64,000 bases of DNA, from assembly GCA_963920575.1 (NCBI GenBank), contig OY986964.1, positions 12,026,663 to 12,090,662 on the forward strand. Reading direction: 5' to 3'. The position numbers and the translations under genes are program-made. The notes beneath the pieces were generated by a model. That model saw only the letters and a program-made list of their open reading frames with translations. It was not told the DNA's origin and made no database searches. Source of the stretch: Narthecium ossifragum. Taxonomy: Eukaryota; Streptophyta; Magnoliopsida; Dioscoreales; Nartheciaceae. Shown here one piece after another: positions 44,450-55,935 of this stretch (position 1 is the first letter of the stretch; each line of letters begins with the position of its first letter).

Positions 44450-44537
44450 CGTATCTCGCCAAAGTTGTTTTCAATTATGAAGCTTTCTCAAGGATACCTT
44501 TTGTGTCACATTCCCTTCTCTAAATCCATTTTATCCT

Positions 44538-44554
44538 AACTATTAAGGTTTTAT
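44538..44554. repeat. LINE target-site duplication, right copy
   Basis: AACTATTAAGGTTTTAT, matching 18254-18270 at 16 of 17 positions. It lies about 90 bp before (minus strand) the ORF1 start, so the LINE is near full length at its 5' end. Confidence 0.85.
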
Positions 44555-45302
44555 GCATCAACTTTTTATTAACGAGTAAGCTCATGCTTGGAGTTGGAAG
44601 TTCGTTGAGCTTTGCAAGTTTGTGAGCATGTCTTACAAGATGTTCACCATTCGGTACATCACCATTGGAATCCTGTTTTTGTGAAAGATTATCTTCTTTA
44701 CATGCATTTTGGCTTAGGGTGGGCGAAGGTTATGAGTTAATCATGATATCTTGAAACTATGTTGTTGCTCTAGCAACGACTAATAAGTTTGCCCTTTTGG
44801 ACTTGATTGTAACTTTCCTCGAGGAGATAGTTCCATTTAGGGCCAGACTTAAGCCTTGAGCTTTTGAGATCTGGCATGGGCCTAGTCTTCGACGGTTCGA
44901 CCATGACTGGGCTTAAACAATAATCAAGCCATGTTGTGTTCCGGGCTGAGCGTGATCTGTTGTCTCGAATCTTGTCAGTTGCTTCATTCAAACTCTCGCT
45001 CGGTCCACTTCTTTCCCATCTTCCTTCGCCTGGCAGCTGCTCTTTCTATCCTCATCTCTGGTGGACTGGTGTCTAACTGGCTCCCTATCCTTCCCACTGC
45101 AGCGAGATGTCACTTATCCTCCTTAGCCGTTAGCTCTCAGTGCACCTTCCACCTTACTCCTCCATTACTGGCCATCCCTTCTTTATCTCATCTTCTCTAT
45201 CAAACATATGAGCCTTTTCTTTATTCATTCACTTAGCAGCTCCTATACCACTTAATGCACTGTCAGTATTTGTGCATAGCCGAGGGGATGCATGAGTCTT
45301 CA
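44555..45302. other. Non-coding stretch, nothing recognised
   Basis: The pre-insertion continuation of 16060-18253. No ORF with motifs was found on either strand. Confidence 0.5.
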
Positions 45303-45519
45303 GGGCTCGTTTAGTTTGGGGATAAAAAAGATGAGGATAAGTGGGGATAAGTGATTTTGGGGTAGAAAAGGTGGGGATAATGAGTAATGATTGAAAATAT
45401 GGATAAATCAGTAATAATTACTTGAGGATATGTGGGGATAATAGATTTTGCTATTTTGGGATAAGTAAGGGATAAAGGGGGTTATCCTCACCTTTTCTAT
45501 CCCCAAACCAAACGAGGGC
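45303..45519. mobile_element. Tourist-like MITE (PIF/Harbinger type)
   Basis: 217 bp with terminal inverted repeats of about 38 bp. The left reads CTCGTTTAGTTTGGGGATAA; the right, on the other strand, CTCGTTTGGTTTGGGGATAG. Flanking 3-bp duplications are TCA (45300-45302) and TAA (45520-45522), one mismatch from the TTA/TAA expected of Harbinger elements. The interior is GGGATAA-rich. No ORF. Confidence 0.8.
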
Positions 45520-46600
45520 TAACGACTATGTTTTATGTCTCCGTTTTGCTAATCCGGATTGACGGCTAGGAGGCGGTGTTCGTGTGCCTATGTGACCAGG
45601 TTGAATTGAATTGATCGTGGAGAAAAATTAAATGCAATGCACCACTTATATAATAATAATAATAACATAAAAGCCAAAAAATGTCTCTAAGAGATTTTGT
45701 TTTAATGGACAAGTCAAGAGCTAAAGGACTCTGGATGGTTACAAGTTTATCAGCCCCCACTCCAAAGTCTCAAGTGAGTTGATCACAGCCTAGGAGTTGG
45801 GAACAACTATCTATCTTTGGAACATCACAGACACGGACACGGTTCACCATGAAAGGTGTGGTTCACCGTGAAAGGTGGGTTTCTTTAACAGTTTTTGACT
45901 AGTTAGGCCTTTTATTGGGACAAAGGTGTTATATTTCTAACAAATTTGGGAGCATCGGGAAACGGACCTCAAACAATCCATTACCGTCATCGAACATACC
46001 ACTTGAACTACTACTACTACTCAAGAGCTGTCCCAAAAGGCGGTCTCTATTTTTTTTTATTTGGACAACAATCTTCGTGAATTCCAAGGATGTTTTTGTC
46101 AAAATGGACCTCCGGTGTTCATTTTCTGCACTTTAAGGCCCCATGCATTGTTTGTTTGCAGAATAGGACCCCTAGCTTCCTTTATTTCATTTTTACCCCT
46201 GCGTCACATCCCATGGGATGGCCATGCCACATGGCATGGCATAGCCATCCGATTTTTAATCCAATTTTTATAACCATTTGTTGGCCGACAAATGCCAAGA
46301 TAGGTTTTTGAGAAGCCTGTGAGGGAGAGGAGCATGAGGAGGATAGTGGCCACGTGGAGGAGATGATCGAAGTGACGCTCGTCGAGGTCTCCGACGAGTT
46401 GGGAGGGTCCAACAAAATTATTGATCCTCTTTGATGTCCCTTAAGCGCAAGCCAACGTTATACACGAAGAAACTCACAACGTTTGGTGGGTTATTGTGAT
46501 GGAATGAAGATGATAAAGATGGAATGGAAATGAGAGCATAACCTCTGATATGATCTATGGATTGTTGTGATGGAATAGAGATAATAAAGATGGAAGCTTC
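45520..46600. other. Non-coding stretch with short repeats
   Basis: A 19-bp direct repeat (GGTTCACCRTGAAAGGTG) occurs near 45841-45878. A hairpin built on CATGCCA/TGGCATG, with outer GGATGGC/GCCATCC arms, lies near 46213-46250. No gene was recognised. Confidence 0.5.
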
Positions 46601-46611
46601 TTCGAGGAGGA

Positions 46612-46681
46612 GGGAGCGAGAGAGGGAGAGAGAGGGAGGACGTGAGGAATGAGAGATGAGAGGGGGTGAGCAGGGAGGAGG

Positions 46682-46727
<46 letters not shown>

Positions 46728-46728
46728 C
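46612..46728. repeat. (GA)n microsatellite
   Basis: A GA/GGA-rich stretch ends in an uninterrupted GA run of about 40 bp (46686-46727). It abuts an Athila-type LTR that starts 18 bp later. Confidence 0.9.
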
Positions 46729-46745
46729 TTTCTTCACTGCATGAT

Positions 46746-48291
46746 TGATAACTCTCTAAATATTCATAATTAAACTCCTTAAATTACCGTTGTTAGGTCT
46801 AGAGTAGTTGTATTTAAAAGTTTGTTAGTTGATTTCAGGTTTAATCATGCTTTGAGAAGAAATATAGGAAATTCGGCAAAAATGACTAAATAAACTGCTT
46901 CGTCGACCGTCCGTAATATATTCTCCATATATTTTACAAATGTCCAAATATTCTGACACTTTGGAATACTGTAGAATATTCATAGATCTATAACTAATCT
47001 GTTGGACACTTTACAAGATTCCTGATGGTGTGATAGCAGATTTGAAGAATACATGAAGATACATAAGCTGGAAAGCTGCACCGTCGAAGCTCAAGAGAAT
47101 ATTCTCCTAATATTCTACATTAATCAGAATCTTATGAAATAATTTGGAGATGACAGACGACTTCCAAATCTATAACTTTCATGTTGAATACCGACTCAGA
47201 TTCCATATAGATTGGTTCCAGAGTTGACTACAAGTCAGAGTTTGAGTAGAAGCTGAAGAATAAGGAAGCTGATAACATGACAGAATCCAAGCCCAACTCA
47301 TACGATGACTGGGAAGTCCGATGGATCGGTTTTAAGTCCGATCGGTCGCGCCGCTGACGTGGCAAATACGAAAAATAGGAAAATTAGAGTTTTAAGCCCA
47401 GTTTAATTCCAAAAATCGGGTGTTAGGGTTTGCCCTATAAATAGGGGTCTTCTGGCCGAAATTGAGAAGCCACCAAAGAGAAAAATTAGGGTTTTCAAGT
47501 TTTCAAAAATGGCAGAGACGCGGCTTGGATCTCAGGATATCTTCATCAGCTATATGGCTTTCATCAATCAGATGAGTGGTTGATTCTTCTTCTTAGGGAT
47601 CTCATGAAGCTTTAGTGTAACTTTTCTATATTTTGTAGTTTGATTCTTGTTATCTTTTCAAAGACATGATTCTATGAATATGATTTTATCTTATAAAGAG
47701 TTGAAGGAACTGAGTTCCGTTGATGCATATTCAAACCTACTTGATTATTGTGCTTGATGGTAGAGATTCGTAGGATGGTTTTTATGTTGCTTTTGTGTGT
47801 GTCTTTGAGATAGTTTCTGTTAAGCAAAGATAGATTGTACTCAGGTTAAGTTCGAAGACAGTCTATGCTAAGTGAAGATAGACTATGCCGTAGGATAACA
47901 TGAGCGTTCTTTTAGGGATTCATTTGAGCTTAAGAAGCCGTGATTCCATATGTCTATATTTGAGAACAAGAGGATACTAGAGAATACAGGAGGTGAAGTT
48001 AAAGTGGATTGAGTAAACCCTAGGAATTATCTCTCATTGATAACTTTTAAGTTTTTTATTTGCTATCATAATTATTTTAATACAAATCCATAAAATCCTT
48101 TTTCGCTTTAGAATTAGAGTACATGAGCTTTGATATTGATTCGTTTGTCCCAAAAGATACGATTTTTTCTGTGATTTGACTCCGGATCTCACCACTGTTC
48201 TATGCCCGTAGAGTAGTGATTGAATGAAGGATTATATATTTATAACTTGTGTCAAGTTGTGTGATTTAATGACATCGTGTGAACGAGATCA
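46746..48291 (+). mobile_element. Athila-type LTR, forward (left arm of an inverted pair)
   Basis: Starts TGATAACTCTCT, ends GAGATCA, 1546 bp. TATA CTATAAATAG at 47434-47443. It is followed by only 7 bases (ATTTTTG) of what should be the primer-binding region and then by a mirror-image LTR. It is related to, but clearly different from, the LTR at 26582. Paired CCGATCGG-like motifs occur near 47320-47350. Confidence 0.8.
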
Positions 48292-48306
48292 ATTTTTGAC
48301 AAAAAT
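48292..48306. repeat. Palindromic centre between two inverted LTRs
   Basis: ATTTTTG, one A, then CAAAAAT. With the flanking LTR ends (GATCA/TGATC) this is a perfect 12-bp-arm palindrome. Each half looks like the first bases after an Athila LTR. Confidence 0.85.
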
Positions 48307-49675
48307 TGATCGCTCACAAACGTTGTCGTTAAAACATTGCAAACTCAATCAAATATTAAATTTATAATCATTATTCATTCACTACACTACTGGGTAGAAT
48401 AGCGGTGAAGTCGGGAGTCGATCTACAGGGAAAACGTTGGAAACTGAAATCAATTTTCAAAACCCTAAAACTAAGGAAAAGAATCAAAGATAAAATAGAG
48501 TTATCTAAAATAATAAAGAAAAGAAATAAAAGGTTGATCAATTAGAATCAATGGAGTAGTTACTTAGGAATTACTCAATCCGCCCTAGTTTCATTATTAG
48601 TCTTATCTAGTTATCATCTTATTCCCTTCTCTCAACATTATAGATCATCTGGTTACAAGCTCACATGAATTCCTAAAATAAAGTTAATGGTCCCAACGGC
48701 ATAACCTATCTTTCATTGGCATAGATTGTCTTTGGTCCTACAATTACCTTAAATTATACTACTCCTAATGACCGTGGCACAACCTATCTTTGCGTAGCAT
48801 ATCTTATCTCAAAGGTAAACCAATAACTTCATGAAAACCATCTCATAAATCTCTACAATCAATCACAGAAATCATGTAGGACTGAAAGTACATCAGGGAA
48901 ACTCTGTTCCTTCAACTCTATTAACAATAAAACCGTATTTATGAGATCTTGCATCGAGAAGTTTACAAGAATGAAAATAAAGAAAAACAAAAACTACACT
49001 AGGATTTCATGAATAATCCTAAATACAAGAATTAGCAACTCATCTTTTGGATGAAAGCCATCGGGTTGGAATAAGAAGCTGTCACCATCCGCATCCTCGC
49101 CGTCTTGTTTTTCCTTCTCCAAAAATTGTCAAAAAGATGAGAAATTCGGCTGCAACCCCTTTATATAATAGAAACCCTTAATCCCAGAATTAGGAGTTAT
49201 GATTGAACTTAAACTCTAATTTCCCTAAATTCCGTGTTGATGACGTCATCGGAGCAACCGATCGGACTCAAATCCGATCCATCGCTCCAGTCGGTCTGAC
49301 TGGGTCTTCACTGCCACATCATTAATTAATTTCAGCTTTTATCAACTTTCAGCTTTCATATATCCAACTTTGCTTCAAAACTGGCGTCAATATATACTAA
49401 ATCTCACAAAGTCTTCAATAGAAAAGTTATAGATCTCTGAGTCTTCTACAATATCCCAAAGTTTCATAATATGTGGACCTTTTTAAAATATCTGGCGAAT
49501 ATATTACGGACGGTCGACGAAGCAGTTTATTTAGTCATTTTAGCTGAATTTCCTGCATTTTTTCTCAAAGCAAGGTTAAACCTGAAATCAACTAACAAAC
49601 TATTAAATACAACTATTCTAGACCTAAAAACGGTAATTTAAGGAGTTATAATTATGAATATTTAGAGAGTTATCA
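48307..49675 (-). mobile_element. Athila-type LTR, reverse (right arm of an inverted pair)
   Basis: On the minus strand it starts TGATAACTCTCT at 49675 and ends GAGCGATCA at 48307, 1369 bp. A purine tract (GTTAGGGGGTG, minus strand) lies immediately to its right at about 49676-49686, so it is the 3' LTR of a minus-strand element whose inside lies further right. Confidence 0.8.
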
Positions 49676-51508
49676 CACCCCCTAACTGACACTTTGCTAG
49701 TCCTCGAGCAAAGAAAATATAAAAAGACCAACAAAAGAACCTAACTAGCCAGTTTCGTAGGTCTCACGATTGCACTTAGCATGTGCAACAAGCCTTTAAA
49801 CCTTTGGGCTATCTCAGTGGAGGAGTTATAGTCTCCTGAGGGTTTCCAGTGATGATACCCACATACATCTATACACTCCTTACATATGCCATTAGAAATC
49901 CATTACAATACTCATTAATTCCAATGCATAAAGTAGAAATAATACCCCTAAATATATCCATCAATTCATAGACATATAAAAGATAGAAAATTAAAGCAGG
50001 TGATAACACCCTTCCAACACTTCAACATATTTAGCTATGATTAGAAACAACTCTAACACTCATGTGTGTGATTTTGGTTCCCCATGCCTCAAAGCCTTTG
50101 ATTATATCCAAACACTTCAACTATTCAAGACCACAATCCTAAGCAATCACTTATTTTCCACTTCACAAAGCAATTCTTATTTTTATTCTTCTTTTTTTTT
50201 TGACATCAGGGAATTCAACCGTTTTACGTGAACAACACGCTGGTTAGGCACCCTGCCCGGTTACTAAGCTGAAAATCCTCTTTTAGTGTCAATTTTTTTC
50301 CTTTTAAAAAAATCCAACCTTTTTACGCGAACAACACACTGGCTAGGCATACTGCCCATTTACTAAGTTAAAAATGTTTTTTTTTAATATAACTTTATGC
50401 GCTTTGCATACTCAGAACATTGCATATGTTCGTGTATCTTCTGTGACATTTTATAGAACTGTAAATCCATCCTAGCTTGATGTTCAGAGTCTAATCTCAA
50501 CTTCTAAGCATGCGAACGTGCTCAAATGCTTTTAGGATATGCTAAGTCATCCCTAAGTCATGGTAAAAGTGTTAATTTGCTAGAAATAGTGTCATGCATA
50601 GAAAAATTTGACTAAATGTTATATGGCATACAAGTCTTTGAAACATTCAGAAGATAAATTTCTAAAATACGCATCTTTATCAATAAATACCATAACTTCA
50701 TTCTTAAGGCATATTTTAGGGGATGTATACTCTCGGTTATCATAAAAAATAAAGCATGAATTCCTAGAATTCCACCCCCAACTTAGATGTAATTGTCCCC
50801 AATTACAGTAAGTCAAAATAAAGCAAAGAAAAATAGGGTAAAGATAACCTTATTTAAGCTCCAAAATTCCGCGCTCTCTCCAAAAAATATATAAATTGTC
50901 ACGATTTCAATGAAATTTCTTCCTTCCAAGCACATCCTGTAAAATAAAAATATACCCTTCCTACGAATATCAAATATAACAATTAAAAGTCAAAAAAGGT
51001 AGTAAAATTTGAAAAAACTTTGGCATAATCTATTTTGTATATTCATGATATATCGAACCTGCACAAGCATTCATCCCATAAAAATAAAAATTCGTACAGA
51101 TAACAATAAAGGTGATAATACATCAAATATCCACTAGACATCTCAGACAAAGAAACAACGAGTATAAATCCAGGTAGAGGACCCATCAGAAACCATCCGC
51201 ATAAGAGATCATCACGCCCAAGGCGGCCGTCCATGGCGAAATCAGAATAAAAAATGACATAAATAGCGAAGAAAAAACATTCGAGGGCACTCAAAGATGT
51301 ATAGAGGTCAGATCAAGCTCAACGTAGGTCAGATAAATGATATAAAGTTTCAGATAAGAAATCAGAGGTGTGTAGCAGCTGGATCTTGATCTGGAAACAA
51401 TGGATGGCCTTGAGCACGCCGGCGACGGAATGACGACGAAACATCGTCGACAGTGGATGGGATTAACACAAGAAGAATCGTGGTGGCTCAAGAAATCCGG
51501 CCATGTAG
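49676..51508 (-). mobile_element. Internal 3' region of a minus-strand Athila-type element, truncated
   Basis: The reverse complement shows the same landmarks as 32780-34414: the purine tract and CGAGGACTAGCAAAG, the GTTTACGCG/AACGG block near 50220-50260 (compare 33640-33710), and AATTGGGGACAATTACATC near 50785-50810 (compare 33195-33225). No gag or pol is present; the element is cut off before 51509, where another LTR begins. Confidence 0.7.
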
Positions 51509-53287
51509 TCTGAGGACCCGTTACTCTGACCCAGCTCGACCGCGTCAGTCGAGGGTCGATCCCTTTCTTGGTTTGTTTCCGCGTCGAGCGCAATCGGCTG
51601 ATCGCATTGTCTCTTTTCGACCCCAGGGGCAATTCGGTCAAATTGCGCCCTGTCGGGGGTTTCACACGCGCGTAACACACCCACAGCCTTATAATGATGT
51701 ATGTGTTTGATTAGATCATTAGGAGAGCTGCAGATCAGAGGATCTGAGTTGGATCGTGCGGATCGATGTTTGAATGGCTGTGATTAGTTCTAGCTAATCT
51801 AACGGCCAGGATCCAAGATTGGCGAATCTTATAAGATCCTTTCTTTCTCTCCCGCGGCCATTAGGGTACTGTGGGGAGAGAAAGAGACCGCGATAGAGAG
51901 AGATCTTAGCGGCGGTGGTCGCGACCGGGAAGGAGAGGACTTGGTGGCGTCGGCGGCGACGGCGGAGGACTAGGCAAGCTCGACGACCACTTCTGGAGGC
52001 AACCCATGACCGAGGAGAGCGGTAGCGGCGACGGGCGACTGGCGGCGAGCTCGGGGACAGCAACCGCGACCGGAGAAGAAGGGGAAGGACGCGACCTCGA
52101 CGCCCAGAGGTAGGGATTCCTACCCTAACCTTTGGTTAGGCCTTTAGGGCTTGATTGGTATCATGCTAGCTTAGGTTGATTGATGCTCTGTTGGTCTCGT
52201 GATTTCTATGTTGATGTTTTGTTGCTACTGGCTGCCCCTAGCGTGTATTCATGGCTTACTGATGAATGGTTGTGTGAGGCTTGTTTCCCCGTTGCAAGTT
52301 GATTGGATTCCGACGATATTTCTTCCTCCTTGGTACCGTTTTCTTTTCCCCTATTTTGACTGGCCGGATGCTTGAGCTTCCCGGTTTTCGTTGAACCTTC
52401 TGGAGTTTGTTTTAGATTTCCTTCCCTTCCTCTCGATTTATGCATGTGTTCTGTGTCTGTGGATCCGTTGATGTTCTTCCCCTCCCCTGTTTGCATCTTC
52501 TTTGTTCCTCCCCTGTCCATGAGTTTTGATCAGCTTCCCCTGTTCTTGGGTTGTGAGAAACCGGACTCCTTCTCCATCCCCTGTTCCTGGTTGCTCTCTG
52601 AGCCTCTTGTGTCTTGAGTGGATCACCCTCGAAGGCCATCAATCCCTGTTCAGGTTACCGACCGGGAAGAGAGCCGAGGATCAGCAACCAGGCAGAGGGT
52701 AGAGGGGGACTGTCTTGTGAAGTTGTTAGCTACTGGTTGGGTACCCTCTTCCTTTCCCTGTTCTGGACTCGTGGATGAATGGTATCTTCCTTTAGCTCAC
52801 CACTGGATTCTAGTGGATGTTGTGGTGGGTTAGGTTACTGATATGGATGTAGTGGCTTGATCGATGTTGGTTTGGAAATTCTAAATCATGGTCAATCTTC
52901 AATTGAGTTGATCTTCTTATGTAGCGTAATCTATTCTGGCAGATGGATTTACTTGTCAGAGCTGCCAACTGAACTCACCCATCCGGTCTGATCTCTTATG
53001 CCTCCACTTAGTTTATTTTGTATCATGTCTTGTTCACGGCTGTTGGACTGATAAAACCTCTGACTTATGCCTACTGGTTGTTCCGCCGTCTTGATTGAAC
53101 CATAATCTTCGTAAGCCTAGCTGGGTCACCGTTTGGCTAATAAATAATTCTTGGGTTACTTCTATGCTAAACTTCATGTTTGTCCTTGTACTGCCTAATA
53201 ATTGCTATCGATTAGTGCTACTGTTATTTTACCATTCAATTTGTACCATTCTCATGTCAATTATATCAATGGGATATTATTGTATCA
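51509..53287 (+). mobile_element. LTR fragment, TGTGAGGACC family (LTR-6)
   Basis: Starts TCTGAGGACCCGTTAC (first G changed to C) and shares CAGCTCGACCGCG and GGGGCAATT phrases with LTR-5. Its TGTGACA end is missing; at 53288 it meets the mirror-image end of another LTR. No GATCGATC array is seen. The ORFs inside have no motifs. Confidence 0.65.
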
Positions 53288-53540
53288 TGTCGCGCCCCGA
53301 CCCAGAAAACCCATCCCGGACCGGGACACGAGGGGGAAACCTACATCTACTGACAACCAACAGCGGAGACAGAAACCAATAAAATAAAGGGCGGAAGAAA
53401 AGTTAACATCTACTATAACAAAACGTTAATAACATCAGAGTTATAAAAATTTACAACATTTACAATTTATCAAAAAGAAATTACATCTTCACGGGTCTCC
53501 GCAAAAGCACAGACAAAGCCGTCCTGGCCCTCAAACATGA
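53288..53540 (-). mobile_element. LTR end fragment, reverse orientation
   Basis: TGTCGCGCCCCGACCC at 53288 is the mirror of the GGGTCGGGG...TGACA end of the TGTGAGGACC family. After about 250 bp it breaks off at the point where another element's internal 3' end begins (53541). Confidence 0.65.
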
Positions 53541-53579
53541 TCGGCTGGCGACGCGCTTCCACAGGACGAACACTGGGGG
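53541..53579 (+). mobile_element. Orphan internal 3' end before the 5' LTR
   Basis: This 39-bp segment (CGGCTGGCGACGCGCT and CAGGACGAACACYGGGGG) is nearly identical to 60057-60095, which immediately precedes the 3' LTR. Both LTRs of the Ty3 element are therefore preceded by the same internal end, as in a tandem LTR-internal-LTR array. Confidence 0.85.
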
Positions 53580-55817
53580 TGTGAGGACCCGTCCCTCTCC
53601 TCCTGTGGCTTGCTGTGGACCGCAAGGGCAATTTGGTAAATTGCACCTTGTCGACTAGTTTTCACACTCGCGCTTGTACACACACTGACTATGTTTGTGA
53701 TAATGTTTGCTTAGAATGGTTAGTTGGACCCGGGATCGAAAGATCCGGGCTTGGGCTTGAGATTTGGCCCAAGTCTAGCTTTCTGGGCAAGTGGGATCGA
53801 TCCTCTCTAGCTAAGAGATCGATCTCCTTGTGCCAAAAAGTCAAACCCGTTCTGGCAAGGAAGATCGATCTCTTCTCAAGGGGAGATCGATCTCCCTTAT
53901 GTCGGTTCGTTTGCCTATAAAGCAAATGAGATCGTTATCCTTTGATTTGTTTGGATTTTCCGAGATTTGAGCCGCGTTCTTGCTGGATCTGAGATCGTTT
54001 GAGGAAGATCTAAGGCCTAGCTGCTTGGATTTAAGCCGCTCTTACTCCGGTAGGGATTCCTACCTACTTCTATTTTTGGGGTTTTGAGTTTTCCGGTTTG
54101 ATTCATGTTCTTTTTCTTAGATCTCTATGTATGCATGTTTATTTCTCGTGTTTTCATCGGTTTTGGACTCGTGGGATCTTGATCTATCAGATCCAAGAGT
54201 TTGGTTAGGTTTGGATGTGTTTTCCGGCGGTATTCCTCGCCGGAAGCACGCCGGAGAACCCATTGGGATCGATCCCCTTGAGAAGGGAGATCGATCTCTT
54301 CTGGTGCGTCGCGCCCAGCCCGAGCGAGATCGATCCCCTTGAGAAGGGAGATCGATCTCTTGGTGGCTGATGGCGATGAGTCCCTGGTCACGAGGAAGAT
54401 CGATCCCCTTGGGAAGGGAGATCGATCTCCTTCGGTTGACATGGACGAGTTTTCCCTAAGTACTAAGAGATCGATCCCCTTGGGAAGGGAGATCGATCCC
54501 TTAGTGGCTGAAGGGCGTTTTAAGTGGGTTTTTGCCCACGGGGCTTTGTATGACAGTTTTCCTTACTGTCTTAATACTTGGTACATATGATTAAACATGC
54601 TAGCCCTATAACAGGGCAGTGGTGAACCAGGGGAGTGATGACTCCTGGGATTGTGTAGAATAAACGAGCGGGTAGCCCTACAGCTTTCCATAGCCTTGCA
54701 TGCCGGCGTGCGCCGAGGGCTTTATCTGCTATGTTTGTGAGTTGTTGTTTGCGGGGTTGTTTCCCGGTGCAGGTGTTGGGGTGGACTGCTGGCAGTTGGT
54801 GGTGGTACCACTGCAGCAATCCCTAGACCTTAAATACTTGTACACCACCCCGGGGCGGCAGGGTGCCGTGCCCAGACCTTGTATTTATATCATCACATCC
54901 TGTTGCATGCTTACATGTATTATTCTGCGCATGTTCATAGCATGCATTATGTTGTGCACTAGTTGCATCTGTTTAGGGCGTTGCCGATCCGGGGCTTCCG
55001 GGTAGCCCGGATCTATCTCTTAGGACCGTTGCGGGTAGCTTGGTCCAGGACTCGATTTGTAGTATTCAGTCTTTTCGATGATAGGGTTAGTTGGACATGA
55101 ATACTGTTGTGCTTGATGTTTAGAGGTCGTGCCGGCCTCGAGCCAAGTCGAGGTGTAGCCGGTACCCAGTCCTTCTAGAACTCTTGGGTGGCAGGTGTGA
55201 CTACCCAGCGGTGCTATCCGCCAACAGTGCCCAGGATCCTGTTGTGAGTTGGCAGTGCCGTTTCCTGCCTTACTGAGTGTGACCCAGTGTGTGACCAGTT
55301 CGCTAGAAGACCATGGCTGGGGCTCTCAGGGGCATTCGGTGGGGTTATGGGACCCCTGTGATACACCTAGGCTTTGCTTGGGGGCGACACTGTTGTGTTC
55401 CCTCCCTTGTGAGTGTCGTAGTGTAGTGTCCCTGCTGAGCTTAGTGCTCACTCCTACCCGGGCTGCGTTTTGCAGGTGCTGGCGCGAGCTCTTCTTCGGT
55501 CGCCCCTACCGGGCAGGTGTTTGGTGACGTGGCGGCGTCTGGCGGTGCTTGAGAGGTGGCGATCATACCGTTTTACCCTTTTGTTATAGATAGTCTCCTA
55601 CGGGAGTGATAAATGTATAATTTCCCTGTTTGAGGTTTTGTATCTATTTCAGCTCCAGTGTTTGAGGCTTGTAATTGTTGTTAATACAGGATGATTATGA
55701 CTTGTTAGGGTAACCACTACGATTAGAGGGAAACCTCGCCAAAAAATTTTCATAGTAGGTTAGGTTTCGGTTCGCGTCACCTGACCCGGTTGGGCCTACG
55801 CGGGTCGGGGCGTGACA
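53580..55817 (+). repeat. 5' LTR of the Ty3 element
   Basis: 2238 bp, TGTGAGGACCCG...GGCGTGACA. TATA CTATAAAG at 53915-53922. It holds six GATCGATC hairpins: two before the TATA and four after it. Confidence 0.92.
53795..54498. repeat. Palindromic hairpins in the Ty3 5' LTR (2 + 4 units)
   Basis: All six units are exactly 30 bp from outer arm to outer arm: 53795-53824, 53863-53892, 54267-54296, 54328-54357, 54398-54427 and 54469-54498. The last four share an inner CCCTTGAGAAGGGA-type stem. Spacing in the second group is 61, 70 and 71 bp. Each can form a stem of about 13 bp with a 3-4-base loop. Confidence 0.93.
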
Positions 55818-55820
55818 ACT

Positions 55821-55832
55821 TGGTATCAGAGC
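55821..55832 (+). promoter_or_regulatory. Primer-binding site of the Ty3 element
   Basis: TGGTATCAGAGC lies 3 bases after the 5' LTR end and is complementary to the 3' end of initiator tRNA-Met. Confidence 0.9.
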
Positions 55833-55935
55833 ATAGGCTGTAGATCCCATGGTGTTAGGATCAGGTTTCGGTTGAGCTGAGCGTGGACTGGGTTAGTTCT
55901 ATGTTTAGAACATCCTTGCATGCTCTCCTTGTGAT

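Larger units (their letters stand above)
18271..44537 (-). mobile_element. L1-type LINE, split by four LTR insertions
   Basis: A minus-strand non-LTR retrotransposon. Its own sequence is five blocks (about 6.2 kb): 42118-44537, 36946-39693, 26026-26204, 20234-20574 and 18271-18795. Order on the minus strand: ORF1 (DUF4283 plus zinc knuckle), endonuclease, reverse transcriptase, zf-RVT and an RNase H-like end, then a short poly(A) tail. A 17-bp duplication flanks the whole. With each inserted LTR and one duplication copy removed, the LINE sequence resumes recognisably, for example in the zf-RVT domain at the 20574/26026 and 26204/36946 junctions. It carries several stops and frameshifts and is dead. 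Confidence 0.9.

Noticed and set aside
53617..53925. Small gene duplicated at 53615-53920 and 60131-60436
   Set aside because: The two identical-looking ORFs are the same position in the 5' and 3' LTRs; the repeated RSI/RSP residues come from GATCGATC hairpins.
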